Below are positions 12,497 to 25,438 of a stretch of 64,000 bases of DNA, one piece after another. Position 1 is the stretch's first letter. Each line of letters begins with the position of its first letter. The position numbers and the translations under genes are program-made. Origin of the DNA: Ashinkailepas kermadecensis (taxonomy: Eukaryota > Arthropoda > Thecostraca > Neolepadidae). The stretch lies in assembly GCA_034440615.1 (NCBI GenBank), contig JAOTOM010005112.1, forward strand, positions 62,001 to 126,000, written 5' to 3'. The notes beneath the pieces were generated by a model. That model did no database searches, was not told the origin of the DNA, and worked only from the letters and a program-made list of their open reading frames with translations.

Positions 12497-14075
12497 GTGC
12501 AGTGGCGCAGAGTCCGAAACGAGTCCAATTGTCTGAGCTGGGCCCAGTCTATGCCCGTGTCCGCGAAGCCCAAGCCCTAGCCGGGCCCAAGCCCTAGCAG
12601 GCCCCAAGCCCTAACCGGTCCCGTCAAGTTTGCTATGGATGTAGTCCGTATCCAGCCGGCCCAGCCATAAAATGCAAGATATTTGCAGCGATTTGAAGAT
12701 TTCATGGCAAGTTTTATCTGGTCTTGTAATCTATTATTTGTGATCTTAAAGGCAGGTCAATAATTTATGCAAATCATACCTCAATATCAGTAGGTGAAAC
12801 ATTTATCTCCTCATTTTCTTAAACACAAAACTAATCAGGTTTACCAGAAGTGTTCACATACATGGCAGGTGTGTAGGTTAGGTAGACTCTACCTTACATG
12901 CCCATATTAGGTGGAATGTACCTGCCTGTAGACCCTACCTGATACCCACCCCTTGCGAATAAAATCCGAGCAGGTATCACATGCTGCAAAACTATTGATT
13001 ACAATTTCCTGTGCTAAGATAATTTCACTCAGCCTTACTCAAGCAAACCTACTTACTCATACCCTGCTATGTTCACTTCACACGCATTCATTCATGCTAT
13101 ATAAATGTAGGTATGATGCCTCCTCAGGTATCGTCGAAGTGGACACCACTACCTGTTTAAGTGCAAACCATCATATTTTCAAGGAATTTGCAAGAGAGAC
13201 GGAGAGCTAACGGAGCAGCTAATCATCTCTATTAGCTGATGCAAACCAAAATGACGTTAACTTAGCCTACCTTACTACCTCTACCACACTGGGGCACTTT
13301 CGATAGTTTTCTGTTTCTTTAGAACTGGGAGAGATTGTCCATGGCTCGACGGGGAGTGAGTGACATCTGCTTGGATGGCGATATCTGTTTATATATTGCC
13401 CCTGCCTTCCTCTCTGCGGCTTGAAATATATCAGTGATTAAGCGCCTTGAGCATATCACTTAAGCAATGCAAAACAGCTGGAACTTGGCTAAATTATAGT
13501 AAATAATCTGGAATACAACACCACCGATAGCTCACGCTGTTTAACATTCGATACACCAAATGGAAAGCACATCCGGACACATAAAGAAACCGCAGGAGTG
13601 CAGGAACTATATTACGGTTGGGGTTGGTGCGCATCGGCGCTCTGGAATGCAGCTGACATTAAACAAGATTCTTTCCCTCTACGCCTAATTTCGTAGGTAA
13701 CAAAAGTTGAGGAGAGGATGGGTGGCGAATTATCCTGCTCCCTCCCCTTTCCCGCTCGTTTTGATTATTTGGGTTGAAGGGCGCGCCGACTACAGGGATC
13801 TCGTCCCACAAATCCCTGTGTAATATAGTGGCATCATAAGTCCCAACTGTAGTGGCTGTGCTGAAGCCTCACGTGTCCGTGAGCCGACAACACTTGACAT
13901 TGCACACATCATGTACAGTGTACACGTCATTGTCGAATACACAGCCATAATAATTGCGAACAGCATACAAAAACAAGCCGCACTTCAAACAAGAGTATCA
14001 AGACTGGTTAGCTAATTGGAAATTCTGAATGTCCTCTTGTCGTTCTTCCGTCGATCTTCCTCTTTTTCTCGCTCC

Positions 14076-14535
<460 letters not shown>

Positions 14536-15747
14536 CTCCCTCTTTTATTATGCATTGCAATTCGTTTCCTTTTACCTCACTTAGTGTCAACATTTTGTTT
14601 CTTCCTTTCCTACTTCTTCTCATCCCATCTTTTTCTGGCAGCCATGTTGGCTCCCCTTGCTTCCTTCTTCTTTTCTTTCGCTCCACGCCTCCCACTCCCG
14701 TCTAGCTGCACATGTTCAATTGAAAGTTAAATTATGCATACAATGTACTGCTCATAAATCACGGTCATTGCTATCTCTCACCGAACAAGTTTCGTTTTAG
14801 TTGTGAGGAATTGTATTTGCAGACCTGAGAACATAAATGTCACTTTTCCACAACTAGCTGGCAGGATATGCGAAATCAGATCAACAACGAGCGCATCTCT
14901 TCACTAACCAGTGGCGGATCAAGAACTTGTCATGTGGGGGGGGCACGTGTCCAGAGGGACGCCACTGCGGAAGTATCTGGAGAGGGTATACCGCTTCGCC
15001 TTCAGAGGGGCACCTCTGGCTGAATAATTAAATGGGGGAGGGAACATACTGGAGCCTTCCCGAAGGGGTGGATTTCCTTCCAATGGGGTGCCTCTGGCTG
15101 AAAAAAATTCGAGGGGGTTACACTTGAACCTTCCAGAGGGGCGCCTTTTTCGGCTGCAGGGGCGCCACCTTTCCATGGGGGCACATGCCCCCAGTGCCTC
15201 CTTTGTGTTGTTCGCCCCTGTCACGAACCAAGCCGCATCTCCAGAAGAAGCAACCCTTCCAGAGAAATATGCAGAACAAATATGATCCTTTCGTCGCCGG
15301 CCGATTGTAGTAGGGAATGTATTTGCACCCGCAAATGCCGACTGGGGTTGTTCGCACCAGTCTATCATAAATCTGAAACTAGTTTTCCGGCTATTGAAAT
15401 AGCTGTTATTTTCGACATCGAAAGCCTTTTATGCTGACACCGAAGCTGCACCAAACATTGGCACACATGAGTGCGCGTCTTAGCGATGCGATAGCGATGT
15501 GCGGTGGCGATTTAACCCGGATTTTCGTTGTAAAACCCGGAAATAACTTTAATTCTTAGAGCACCTGTGCGGCCTGGCACGTCCACTGACAGCAGGGGTG
15601 TGGCTGCCGAAGACTTCGGTGGACGTGCAAGCGGTTTGTAAGCCACTCAGTTCATGCTGAGTCGCAACTCGCCTCATTGAGTGCATGCTCAGTGACCCAC
15701 GCGCTGTTGCGGCCACCCTGAAGCATGACTACCGACGCCACGACGAC

Positions 15748-16130
15748 CATCCAGGGATAGTAGCCACGTCCTGAGGTGGCGTGACGGGAGCATCCAGGGA
15801 TAAGATCGACGTCCTAGACCGTCATCACGGAAACATCCAGGGATAGAAGCCACGTTCTAACCTGTCGTCACGGGGACATCCAGGGATAGAAGTCTCGCCT
15901 TAAGCTGAAGTCACCACAATCATCCAGGGATCGGAGCCACGTCCTAAGCTGGCGCCCCGGAGACATCCAGGGATATAATCCCAGCGTCGTCACCACAGTC
16001 ATCCAGGGATAGGAGCCACGTCCTAAGCTGGCGCCCCGGAGACATCCAGGGATAGAATCCCAGCGTCGTCACCACAGCCATCCAGGGATAGGAGCCACGT
16101 CCTAAGCTGGCGTCACGGAGACACCCGATC
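15748..16130. repeat. ~43-bp minisatellite (catccagggata...)
   Basis: Nine copies of catccagggatag followed by agccacgtcctaagctggcg and a variable tail start near 15748, 15791, 15834, 15877, 15921, 15964, 16000, 16043 and 16079, a spacing of 36-44 bp. The array stops 30 bp before the next, unrelated array. Confidence 0.9.
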
Positions 16131-16162
16131 CTGATTTCATGCAGTAGAAAAGGTAATGCATT

Positions 16163-17225
16163 TGCCACGACAGCCGGCACCGCACCTGTCGGGACAGGTC
16201 GACAGCCGGCACCGCACCTGTCGGGACAGGTCGACAGCCGGCACCGCACCTGTCGGGACAGGTGCCACGACAGCCGGCACCGCACCTGTCGGGACAGGTG
16301 CCACGACAGCCGGCACCGCACCTGTCGGGACAGGTCGACAGCCGGCACCGCACCTGTCGGGACAGGTGCCACGACAGCCGGCACCGCACCTGTCGGGACA
16401 GGTCGACAGCCGGCACCGCACCTGTCGGGACAGGTCGACAGCCGGCACCGCACCTGTCGGGACAGGTGCCACGACAGCCGGCACCGCACCTGTCGGGACA
16501 GGTCGACAGCCGGCACCGCACCTGTCGGGACAGGTCGACAGCCGGCACCGCACCTGTCGGGACAGTGCCACGACAGCCGGCACCGCACCTGTCGGGACAG
16601 GTCGACAGCCGGCATCGCACCTGTCGGGACAGGTCGACAGCCGGCACCGCACCTGTCGGGACAGGTGCCACGACAGCCGGCACCGCACCTGTCGGGACAG
16701 GTCGACAGCCGGCACCGCACCTGTCGGGACAGGTCGACAGCCGGCACCGCACCTGTCGGGACAGGTCGACAGCCGGCACCGCACCTGTCGGGACAGGTCG
16801 ACAGCCGGCACCGCACCTGTCGGGACAGGTGCCACGACAGCCGGCACCGCACCTGTCGGGACAGGTCGACAGCCGGCACCGCACCTGTCGGGACAGGTGC
16901 CACGACAGCCGGCACCGCACCTGTCGGGACAGGTCGACAGCCGGCACCGCACCTGTCGGGACAGGTCGACAGCCGGCACCGCACCTGTCGGGACAGGTCG
17001 ACAGCCGGCACCGCACCTGTCGGGACAGGTCGACAGCCGGCACCGCACCTGTCGGGACAGGTCGACAGCCGGCACCGCACCTGTCGGGACAGGTCGACAG
17101 CCGGCACCGCACCTGTCGGGACAGGTCGACAGCCGGCACCGCACCTGTCGGGACAGGTCGACAGCCGGCACCGCACCTGTCGGGACAGGTCGACAGCCGG
17201 CACCGCACCTGTCGGGACAGGTCGA
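16163..17225. repeat. 32/36-bp palindrome-bearing minisatellite, 32 copies
   Basis: I count 32 copies of gacagccggcaccgcacctg followed by tcgggacagg. Most are joined by tc (32-bp unit, creating a GTCGAC site); about eight are joined by tgccac (36-bp unit). The 36-bp form holds perfect 9-bp arms GCACCTGTC/GACAGGTGC around GG. Both lengths shift phase, so all six frames remain open for hundreds of codons. There is a single-base deletion near 16565 and a point variant near 16614. Confidence 0.97.
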
Positions 17226-17689
17226 CGTGACTACCGCCTCAAAACTACCCTGGCGGCGGCGACAAGATGGGGTCCGACCAGCATGTGCCTTTCTGGAACA
17301 CACACGACGTCGTTGGCCGAAATACTGCTTCAGGGATTCTGCGAGGAAGCGGACGGATTTATATTTGGACCAATCACGGTACGTCTGCAGTCGGGATGAG
17401 CTGGTATCAGTCTGCAGGAGCTGGGATCGCGGCTGGGATCGGGGCTGGGATCGCACGAGGCCAGGGCGAGGTGAGGAATAAGGTCACATCGGCAGAAGAG
17501 TTTGGATCACGGCTCGAATCACACCGTGGATGGTGAGCTTGGATTAGGGCAAGTCAGTCCGTAGGGTGAGCTGGAGCTAGAGCTGCGATCTCACCAAAAA
17601 AATATCACGAGTGAAAAGCAGGCCGTCAGAGAGCAGAGAGAGGAGAGAAAGAGGGAGACAAATAAAAATAAGTAAATGACAGAAAGAAA

Positions 17690-17893
<204 letters not shown>

Positions 17894-18079
17894 GGAAGAG
17901 ACGGAGAGAGATAAACGTTTCCATTTCTAGGCAGCATGTCAAGTGCGATAGCGTTATCTCAGTCCCAGCTTCAGCCTCATGTTTGTGTGACTCCACAGTG
18001 TACGACCACACGCTCTGCAACACTGGACGGCGCTGCGTCCTGTCGTGTTATCGGCAAATATAGGGTGGGTACTGGGGGG

Positions 18080-18200
18080 GGGGGGGCTGCGGGATGGGCC
18101 GGCTTCAGATGGACACTGGAGAGGAGGGGGAGGGCAGCTGCGAGATGAGCCGGCTTCAGATGGACACTGGGAAGGAGGAAGGAGGGCAGCTGCTGGGTGA
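18080..18200. repeat. ~60-bp duplication, gccggcttcagatggacactgg
   Basis: Two tandem units share gatg(g/a)gccggcttcagatgg and acactgg followed by gaggagg-gagggcagctgc. A G12-13 run precedes them. Confidence 0.8.
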
Positions 18201-18907
18201 GCTGATTTATGGTGGAGACTGAGTTGGCAGAAGAACGTGCAGAATCAGGTGGTTTCGGGTGGAATTGGAACATCGGAAAACAAATTCGAAGGTGCCAATT
18301 TCTGCCAGTTCCTCACAGTGTGGGTGGTTGCTGCTACATATGTTGTGATAATTTAACTAAGCGATGCACCACTGCCTTGATCAACCATGCACAGTGATAT
18401 AATTGCGTCGCTAGTCGATGGTATAACTCACCACTTGCACGATTCGATTTGGGGTTATAGAGAGCTCCGCTTCCAACAAAGAGTATGGAAGCAGCAAAAT
18501 GGAATGAAGCAACAACTTTGTTTGCCACTATCCAAGCATGTGAATTATTCCGAACGTACGTTGGGCAGTTGTGGACACTTGATATAGTGTCTCCGCAGTT
18601 AGCACTTATACTGACTGCACTCGAGAAGGGAAGCAAATTAAGCCGCTACACTATTCTGACTCGGTCCCTGTCTCCCCCTTTGTCGCACACCCTCTTCCCG
18701 ATAGTCCTCCATGAGCATTGCTCCTTTGATCCGTTTCACTCATACTCCATGCATCGTCGTCTCTCGAGTATTCATCCTCCTCTCTATCCCCCCCCCCCCT
18801 TCTTCCTCAAGGTATTTATCTGCCCCTCTGCCTCTCCATCCTCCTCTGTTTGTATAACCTTCCCTTCTATCGCATTTTCCGTGCTGCTTTCTTCTCCTGC
18901 TCCCCCC

Positions 18908-19324
18908 CCTCTCTCTCTCTCTCTGTCTCTGTCTCTGTCTCTGTCTCTGTCTCTGTCTCTGTCTCTGTCTCTGTCTCTGTCTCTGTCTCTGTCTCTGTCT
19001 CTGTCTCTGTCTCTGTCTCTGTCTCTGTCTCTGTCTCTGTCTCTGTCTCTGTCTCTGTCTCTGTCTCTGTCTCTGTTCTGTCTCTGTCTCTGTCTCTGTC
19101 TCTGTCTCTGTCTCTGTCTCTGTCTCTGTCTCTGTCTCTGTCTCTGTCTCTGTTCTGTTCTGTCTCTGTCTCTGTCTCTGTCTCTGTCTCTGTCTCTGTC
19201 TCTGTCTCTGTCTCTGTCTCTGTCTCTGTCTCTGTCTCTGTCTCTGTCTCTGTCTCTGTCTCTGTCTCTGTCTCTGTCTCTGTCTCTGTCTCTGTCTCTG
19301 TCTCTGTCTCTGTCTCTGTCTCTG

Positions 19325-19422
<98 letters not shown>
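18908..19422. repeat. (CTGTCT)n hexamer microsatellite flanked by (CT)n
   Basis: About 70 copies of ctgtct, interrupted by short ttctgt slips near 19074 and 19152, end in pure CT from about 19345. Confidence 0.97.
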
Positions 19423-19423
<1 letters not shown>

Positions 19424-20652
19424 TTGCTTTCGCTGTCCTCCTCTCCACTCTCTTCTCAAGCAATAGTAAATTGTTGTTGGGTGCAAATCCTGGGCACTAG
19501 TCGTCTGAGACTTGTTCATCTATGAAGTGAATTTTGAAGAGCCACGTAAGAGCAATCCGGTAGTAAACCATACATTTGATCTGCTGGTGGTTGTTGAACA
19601 GCACTTTCGGAACAGTCATTTCAGAATATGAGCTTCCTAGTTCGGTTTGGTGAGCAGTTGGTCCGGAATGGTGTGGTCCTCGCCTTGGAATCTGAAGATC
19701 AGACTCATCTCCACGTTTTCCATGCCCCTGATGGATGCCGCCAAATTAGCAAAGTTTCCACATTGCATTTTAGCTATGCGTGTTTCATCTGAAAATGGCA
19801 CGGACATATACCTACATAGAAAATGAAAATAACACGAGCACAATATGCATTGTATGGAAAATAATTATACACTCTTCAATGCCGAAAGAAATCTATACAT
19901 TTCCAAGGGTTAATAACGACGAAAGAATTTTAGGTGTGAGTTTAATTTGGCACCGTCTCACCGCAGACCTTCATAGCTAATTGCCCAACTTTGTTGAGTT
20001 GGTGCTCAACATGTCTGCTGTGGTTTGAGCCACCTTTCATTAGTATGCATCTACTTTCTTATCCATTGGCACACACAGCATCACACGCAGAGAGGAAACA
20101 AACCAAGCGTGTGATTATTTTTATTCGAAACAATGCATAGATGAAACAATAAGAATATGAACCTTCGGGGATCCGTTCTCAACTAATGGATCTGCGGGAT
20201 GCTGTACTATTTTCACTACCGATATCATGTATGCACATTTCACAGGACAATTTATACATGGACAAAGTCAGGTGCAGGCACTATGGCTCACGAGATGGAT
20301 GTTGAATTTTATTTCACTGAGGAAGCCGCAAGAATCCATTTTGGCCATGAGTACGGTCATGAATGAAAAGGTGGAAAATGGAACTCCGTGAAAACGACGT
20401 AGTGGCCAGGAAATGAAATACACACCTTTAATGTCTGAGAACGTGTACCTGCACGGTTATATCATGATGTCATTGACAACAAACTGCATGCCCTGGTATG
20501 TGCCGCTGCTTAGAGAACACCTGATGGGTCATATCCACATTAAATCTGTATCTTCCGAAACTGACTGACCAGTGAATGACGAGAATAACTTACAGTTTGC
20601 CTGGAATTTATAAATGAATAACTAGCTACCTCTACCTGACGAAATAGATAAG

Positions 20653-20655
20653 TTA

Positions 20656-20700
<45 letters not shown>
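20653..20700. repeat. (AT)n microsatellite
   Basis: Alternating TA dinucleotides with one tt slip, followed by tgtatgtatgta. Confidence 0.95.
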
Positions 20701-20702
<2 letters not shown>

Positions 20703-20779
20703 TGTATGTATGTATTTAGTGACGCGTCCGCTTTCTTCTCCGTCTCTCTGTCGGTGTTCACTGGGACGCCCTTCACCCT

Positions 20780-21295
20780 GAACCGCACGACAGTCGGCTC
20801 CAAACGAGCGGCAAAGTGGCATCACGGGCTCGGAGTGGGCCGCCGGGCGGCGTGCCAATCTAATCTCTGTCCGCTCACTTACAAGTGGTGCCAATCAGGC
20901 AGCGCACTGGTGCGGCCCCCGCTCCCCGTGCTGCCGCCCGACAGGAGCGGCTTCATCTGGCACCCTGCCCCAGCCGGGGTCGCCGGCGACCTCTTCCCAC
21001 ATGTTGTCCGGCTCGACGGGAGCACGGGCGTCCGCAGGATCCGAGAGATGATCTCCTGCCGTCGGCACGAGCCGCACGCTCGTAAATTCGTCCCGGATTG
21101 CACTGGCGCCACGTCGGCCATAGCCCTAGTAAAACTGGACGGCCGTGGGTGGAGTTCTGGCGACGCCTGCGGACGCGACAGTTACGAGCGATTTCTGGTC
21201 AGAATCACGCACCAAAGCACCCCAAATGAGTCCGGTCACGATGCGGGTGAATGGCGTGTGAATGGGGTCGCACCTCGCTCCGCATGGAAATGAGT
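20780..21295. other. GC-rich coding-like island, unidentified
   Basis: A sharply GC-rich 500-bp block sits in AT-rich flanks, like the two proven dipeptidase exons. On the plus strand one frame has strongly G/C third positions across about 20910-21090 (PPLPVLPPDRSGFIWHPAP, DLFPHVVRLDGSTGVRRI). On the minus strand a consensus donor GTAAGTGAG (complement of about 20871-20879) ends another long frame. I recognise no family in either. It may be an exon of a nested gene or a CpG-rich regulatory block. Confidence 0.25.
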
Positions 21296-22449
21296 GTCGC
21301 TGCGCTGATCGCTACCAGTTTTGCCGTATTTGTTTATTGTTCACACCGATGGCCGTCTGTTTATTGCCCGAGCATGCGCCGTGCATGCCATTGGTACATC
21401 CAGAATGCAAGGAAGGACATGTCGCAAGGTTTGCAAGGTAAGAGCAAACATTTCAGCCCAATAAATCCCAATTTTTAAATCATACTTTGTTAAAATAAAC
21501 ACATATTGGACTCAAAGATGCGTGTGGTACAGAAGTTCCTTGTCTGGATTTTAAAAAAATCAAGCTGTTGCTGTAGGTGAGATCAAAATTGACAAATATT
21601 CAATTTCGCCCCAATTTCGCCCAATTTCAGCCACCGACGTGCTTTTTTGGGGAGAAGGAGCAATTGAAATGCTGCATCCACTAACGGCCTGGTCCATGGC
21701 TGCACTGCGGCCTTGAAATATCACACGTGCTCTCAGACTTGTGATCCATTTGTAGCCTGTGGCTATTGCATGTACTTAGGTGTGCAGTTTTCCCGACTGA
21801 GATTCGTAAATCTACGTGGGAAAGAAGCCCTCCTTCCCGGGAGTGTAGGCAATTTCTCGCTTGTGCACACCAATGATGGTGTCCATCCGCTATCAACCTA
21901 ACGGCGTCGCGAGATATAGACCGGGTAGATGTTCACATTCCTGGGGTCCGGTGGAGTCTTTCTCAGACGTTTTGCGAATATACTTCGCTTCTCTCCATGC
22001 GTGATTTTCTTGACGATGAAACTGCATCGATGATCATTACATCGTTACCCACACAGCTGGTAGCACAAGAAACCAGAACAACAGATTAAGGTAGAGGGTT
22101 GGACGGACCCCACCCATTCCACTGCGCGTGTGAAACATTGTTCACTCGCTTGCGGTGTGCTACATATCATTTTGATGTGCTTTTGTACTGGTGTCGATAA
22201 ATAAACTCCTAGGCTGCCACGTGATAGACAAGATGGGTGGAACCTACTCAACGCGCGTTAGTTTTCGCGAAAGTGACTGTATCAGAGCGAAGTTTTCCGC
22301 CCATCTAACTTGCACAAGCATGGCACTCAAAAACAAACTATCGATGCGGATAATCGTTTTAGTTGTGAGCCTTTGAAGTCAATGCTGTCGTGAACTGACG
22401 ATTGCAACGGGTGATTCAGCTTTGGGCGAAGCGTTTCACTTGGCGCCCG

Positions 22450-22487
22450 AGGGATAAAGCTATCCCACCAGGGATAGCTTTATCCCT
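22450..22487. repeat. Perfect 17-bp inverted repeat with 4-nt loop
   Basis: The arms AGGGATAAAGCTATCCC and its exact complement flank ACCA. No genes surround it. Confidence 0.95.
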
Positions 22488-22548
22488 GGTGAGTGTAGCA
22501 TGAAAATGAGTGTAACATTTCTTTGATATCCAGCATTGTATAAGGTTT

Positions 22549-22575
22549 GGCACAGGCAAAAGTTTTGCCTGTGCC
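22549..22575. repeat. Perfect 13-bp inverted repeat with 1-nt centre
   Basis: The arms GGCACAGGCAAAA and complement surround a single G, only 61 bp from the inverted repeat at 22450-22487. Confidence 0.95.
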
Positions 22576-25230
22576 GTGTATGGATTTGATTTGCTTTCCA
22601 TCTTGATCGAAAGCGGTTTGCTCCACCCTGAGGAGCTATACACCCTTGATTATATCCATGAGATGATTTAGTTCATAGTTATTAGCCTTCCTGCGCTGAG
22701 GCCTGGCTGAGTATTTTTCTAATATTTTGAGAATGCGTTTCTTGTAATTCATCTGTGATTCCATTGTCGATGAAACTGCATCGATGACCCCGCACACAAT
22801 CGTCCACGCAGCTGGCGATCCACGCCTCAACTCCGCTGTAACTCCACGCTGGCAAACACCGTTGAACGCAGCGAACGACACAGGGCGCCGACCAAACTTG
22901 CGCCACGCTCGTCTGGAAAACGAGTGTAGCACAGTCATCGCGAGGGAGACAAAGTTGCGACAAGTAATTGGACTCGTGTGTGACACCGCTTAATGTGTAG
23001 TCCTCAGAAACAGCCGGGCATTGGCGGCTGGTCTCGGCCGCCGGAAGTCGTCCCTCGCCGACCGACCACGTGTCACTGGCACGGGCGGTCCGCCCATTAA
23101 GGCACTTAATGCAGTGCCTCACCTGAGAAGAGCTGAGAGGTATTTTTTTACATATTATTTTCGTGCAGAGCGATGCTCTTGTCCACTGGAAAATCACAAA
23201 ATTAAAAGCTGGGTGCAATAAGTTCACAGGTTGCTCATAATTACAGTGAAAATTTCAGTTCAGATTTAAATATTCAATTTGAAGCAGCTTAACCACTGTT
23301 CTGAAATACGTATGCTATTACCATATATTGCTTTTACGTTTCATAAAAAGCGCAGGGTATACGGCCTTCGCTGTAAGAACGAAAACGTTATTTAGAGTGT
23401 ATTGTAGCCGCGAAGGAAATCGCATGTAGGTTCACTTTCGAGCCACATTGCGACATATTTCGCACGAAAAGTCTCCATTGATTCATAAAATAATCTACCT
23501 ACCTGCTTAGATAGTTACGAGAGCAGGAAAATGCTGGGGCCGAAAGCTCAACTGAAAGTGTTTGGAACCGATGGGCTCTTAGACCTAGCTTTGATGTGAT
23601 ACTTAGTCGCCTCTGCAATTACCATGCATTCACTAGCGGATACAGGAGATCCATGGCAGCCATGCCCCCCCGCCCCAAGCTGCCTGCTTTGGAGAAAAAT
23701 TGGTCTTTGATCACAATTGATGGAAAACCAGGAGCACTTGATGCAAAATCCAAGGAGTTTGGAAAATTGTGAGAAAAATAAAAACAAATGTGAGACTTAG
23801 TTTTGCCTGGGCCTACTGAGGAATTCAGAACAAGTTTTCTGGATCTGCCAATCCATCCAATTTGCACTGGTACGTTGAGCTGGTCCCAATTTCGAAGCCA
23901 TGTTTGGTCTGACCAGGTGATGTTTGGTGTGGTCTTTGGGCTCATGATTTTGTTCATGTTCCTCATCTTAGTAGTTAGGCAAGTGCTAAGGAAGCTTGTT
24001 TAGGAAAGCGAAAGGGGATGTTAGCTAAATGTGATCATTTGTGACTGAATTTAATAATGAGTGGACAAATGTAGAATGTCTATCGATGGTTTTTACCAGC
24101 AGCAGTGTACGTAAGTGAATCAGAACCTCCTAATGAATATAAATTTGTATATTATTACATACTTAGTTGATTAGTATATGAACCAATGGATTTCCTGGAT
24201 TAAGAACCGTATAGGTTTTGTTTGGCCAAGAATAATTTATTGGGTTTGCATTAAAATCCTCTCTGTGATGTGTTGTGCTGTTGTAGAATGGACAGATGTA
24301 GCCATGTCTATATTAGGAAATATCGATGATAGCTCATGCAAGACAAGTTTTGTGTGAAAAGTATCAGTGTAAAAACTTACTTCATGTTCAACTACCTGTT
24401 TTCAAGTTTGCTTCATGTTTACCAATGTAAGTAATATTGCATAGCTTAACATTACGATGAGCAGGGTGGTGTTTCAATCAATTATGATAAGCAACTCTTT
24501 ACTGTAAGCAAAATAATTTATGGAAAGATTGATGTTATTGACAGGTGGATAAATATGGGTGATAAACATCAAATAATTTGTCATGTAAATTTAGAGAACG
24601 GATACTGGCGGAAAATACTTCTTTCTTTGTTAAAATCACCGTTATTAACATTGAATAACAGGTGGCAGATATTTCAGGTATAATTTGATTAATTTCCTTG
24701 CTGTACCCCCTCCCCCCCCCCCACACTGCAGGCAAATATCACTTGGACATGCAGGGTTCATTATTTCTTGTTTCTATGTGGTTTTGAACTCCTGGAATCT
24801 GTAGTGCAATAATAAATGTCCACATTGCATCTGTTCTAATTTGATTAATTCATCAGCTGTTTTTAACCAACCCCAAGCACAATTCGGTTGTGTTGCCATC
24901 ACCAGTCGGTTTATTTGTTTGCTTTTTTTAGTCAGAATGGGTCACAAGGCGTTAAAACTGAATTGGCAAAATATAATATTATTTCCTGTATTAATGTATG
25001 ATAAGGGTCAAACGACGCTTTCATCACCAAACAATATCGATGTTTTTCAGTTGTGGATTAGTCAACATTTTGATAAATTTCTCTGGATCCTCCATTGATT
25101 TAGAAGTGTTTTAGATATCACTGATAACATTTACGGCATGGTTCGCTTTATGAAGTCACACGCCCAAGGTGGTTTATGGTTTCAAGGATGCCCTTAATTT
25201 TCTCCTTTGCTTTGCTTAAAGTAATAATTG

Positions 25231-25438
25231 TGGTTTTGCTTGGTGGACATTTTGTTTGATGCAAGCAGCAGTATGTGTTACATGTAAGCTCTATGGTGCA
25301 GCCAGACTTTTTGTAAGGGGTAGGGGACTAACATGGTTTTGCTTGGTGGACATTTTGTTTGATGCAAGCAGCAGTATGTGTTTTACATGTAAGCTCTATG
25401 GTGCAGCCAGACTTTTTGTAAGGGGTAGGGGACTAACA
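25231..25438. repeat. ~103-bp tandem duplication
   Basis: Two adjacent copies begin tggttttgcttggtggacat and end gtaggggactaacat. The second has a 2-bp insertion in tatgtgttttacatg. Divergence is otherwise minimal, so the event is recent. Confidence 0.93.

Noticed and set aside
10330..12640. GGGCC-rich tracts as ends of one transposon
   Set aside because: The tracts are complementary in composition, but no defined termini or target duplication are visible.
14911..15370. DNA transposon starting cagtggcggatc
   Set aside because: The start resembles hAT-like ends, but no matching right terminus or target duplication could be found.
16163..17225. CRISPR-like spacing of a ~30-bp repeat
   Set aside because: There are no unique spacers; units abut directly. 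The genome is eukaryotic.
15944..17481. Open frames of 240-440 codons on both strands
   Set aside because: They are produced by the 32/36-bp array, which is stop-free in every phase. No domain or splice structure.
22990..23120. Transposon end (ggcacttaatgcagtgcc hairpin next to gcgggcggtccgccc)
   Set aside because: Suggestive of hAT-type termini, but the second end was not found in the window.
22682..23227. 181-codon minus-strand frame as a gene
   Set aside because: Three frames overlap on the two strands, there is no recognisable family, and codon composition changes along it.
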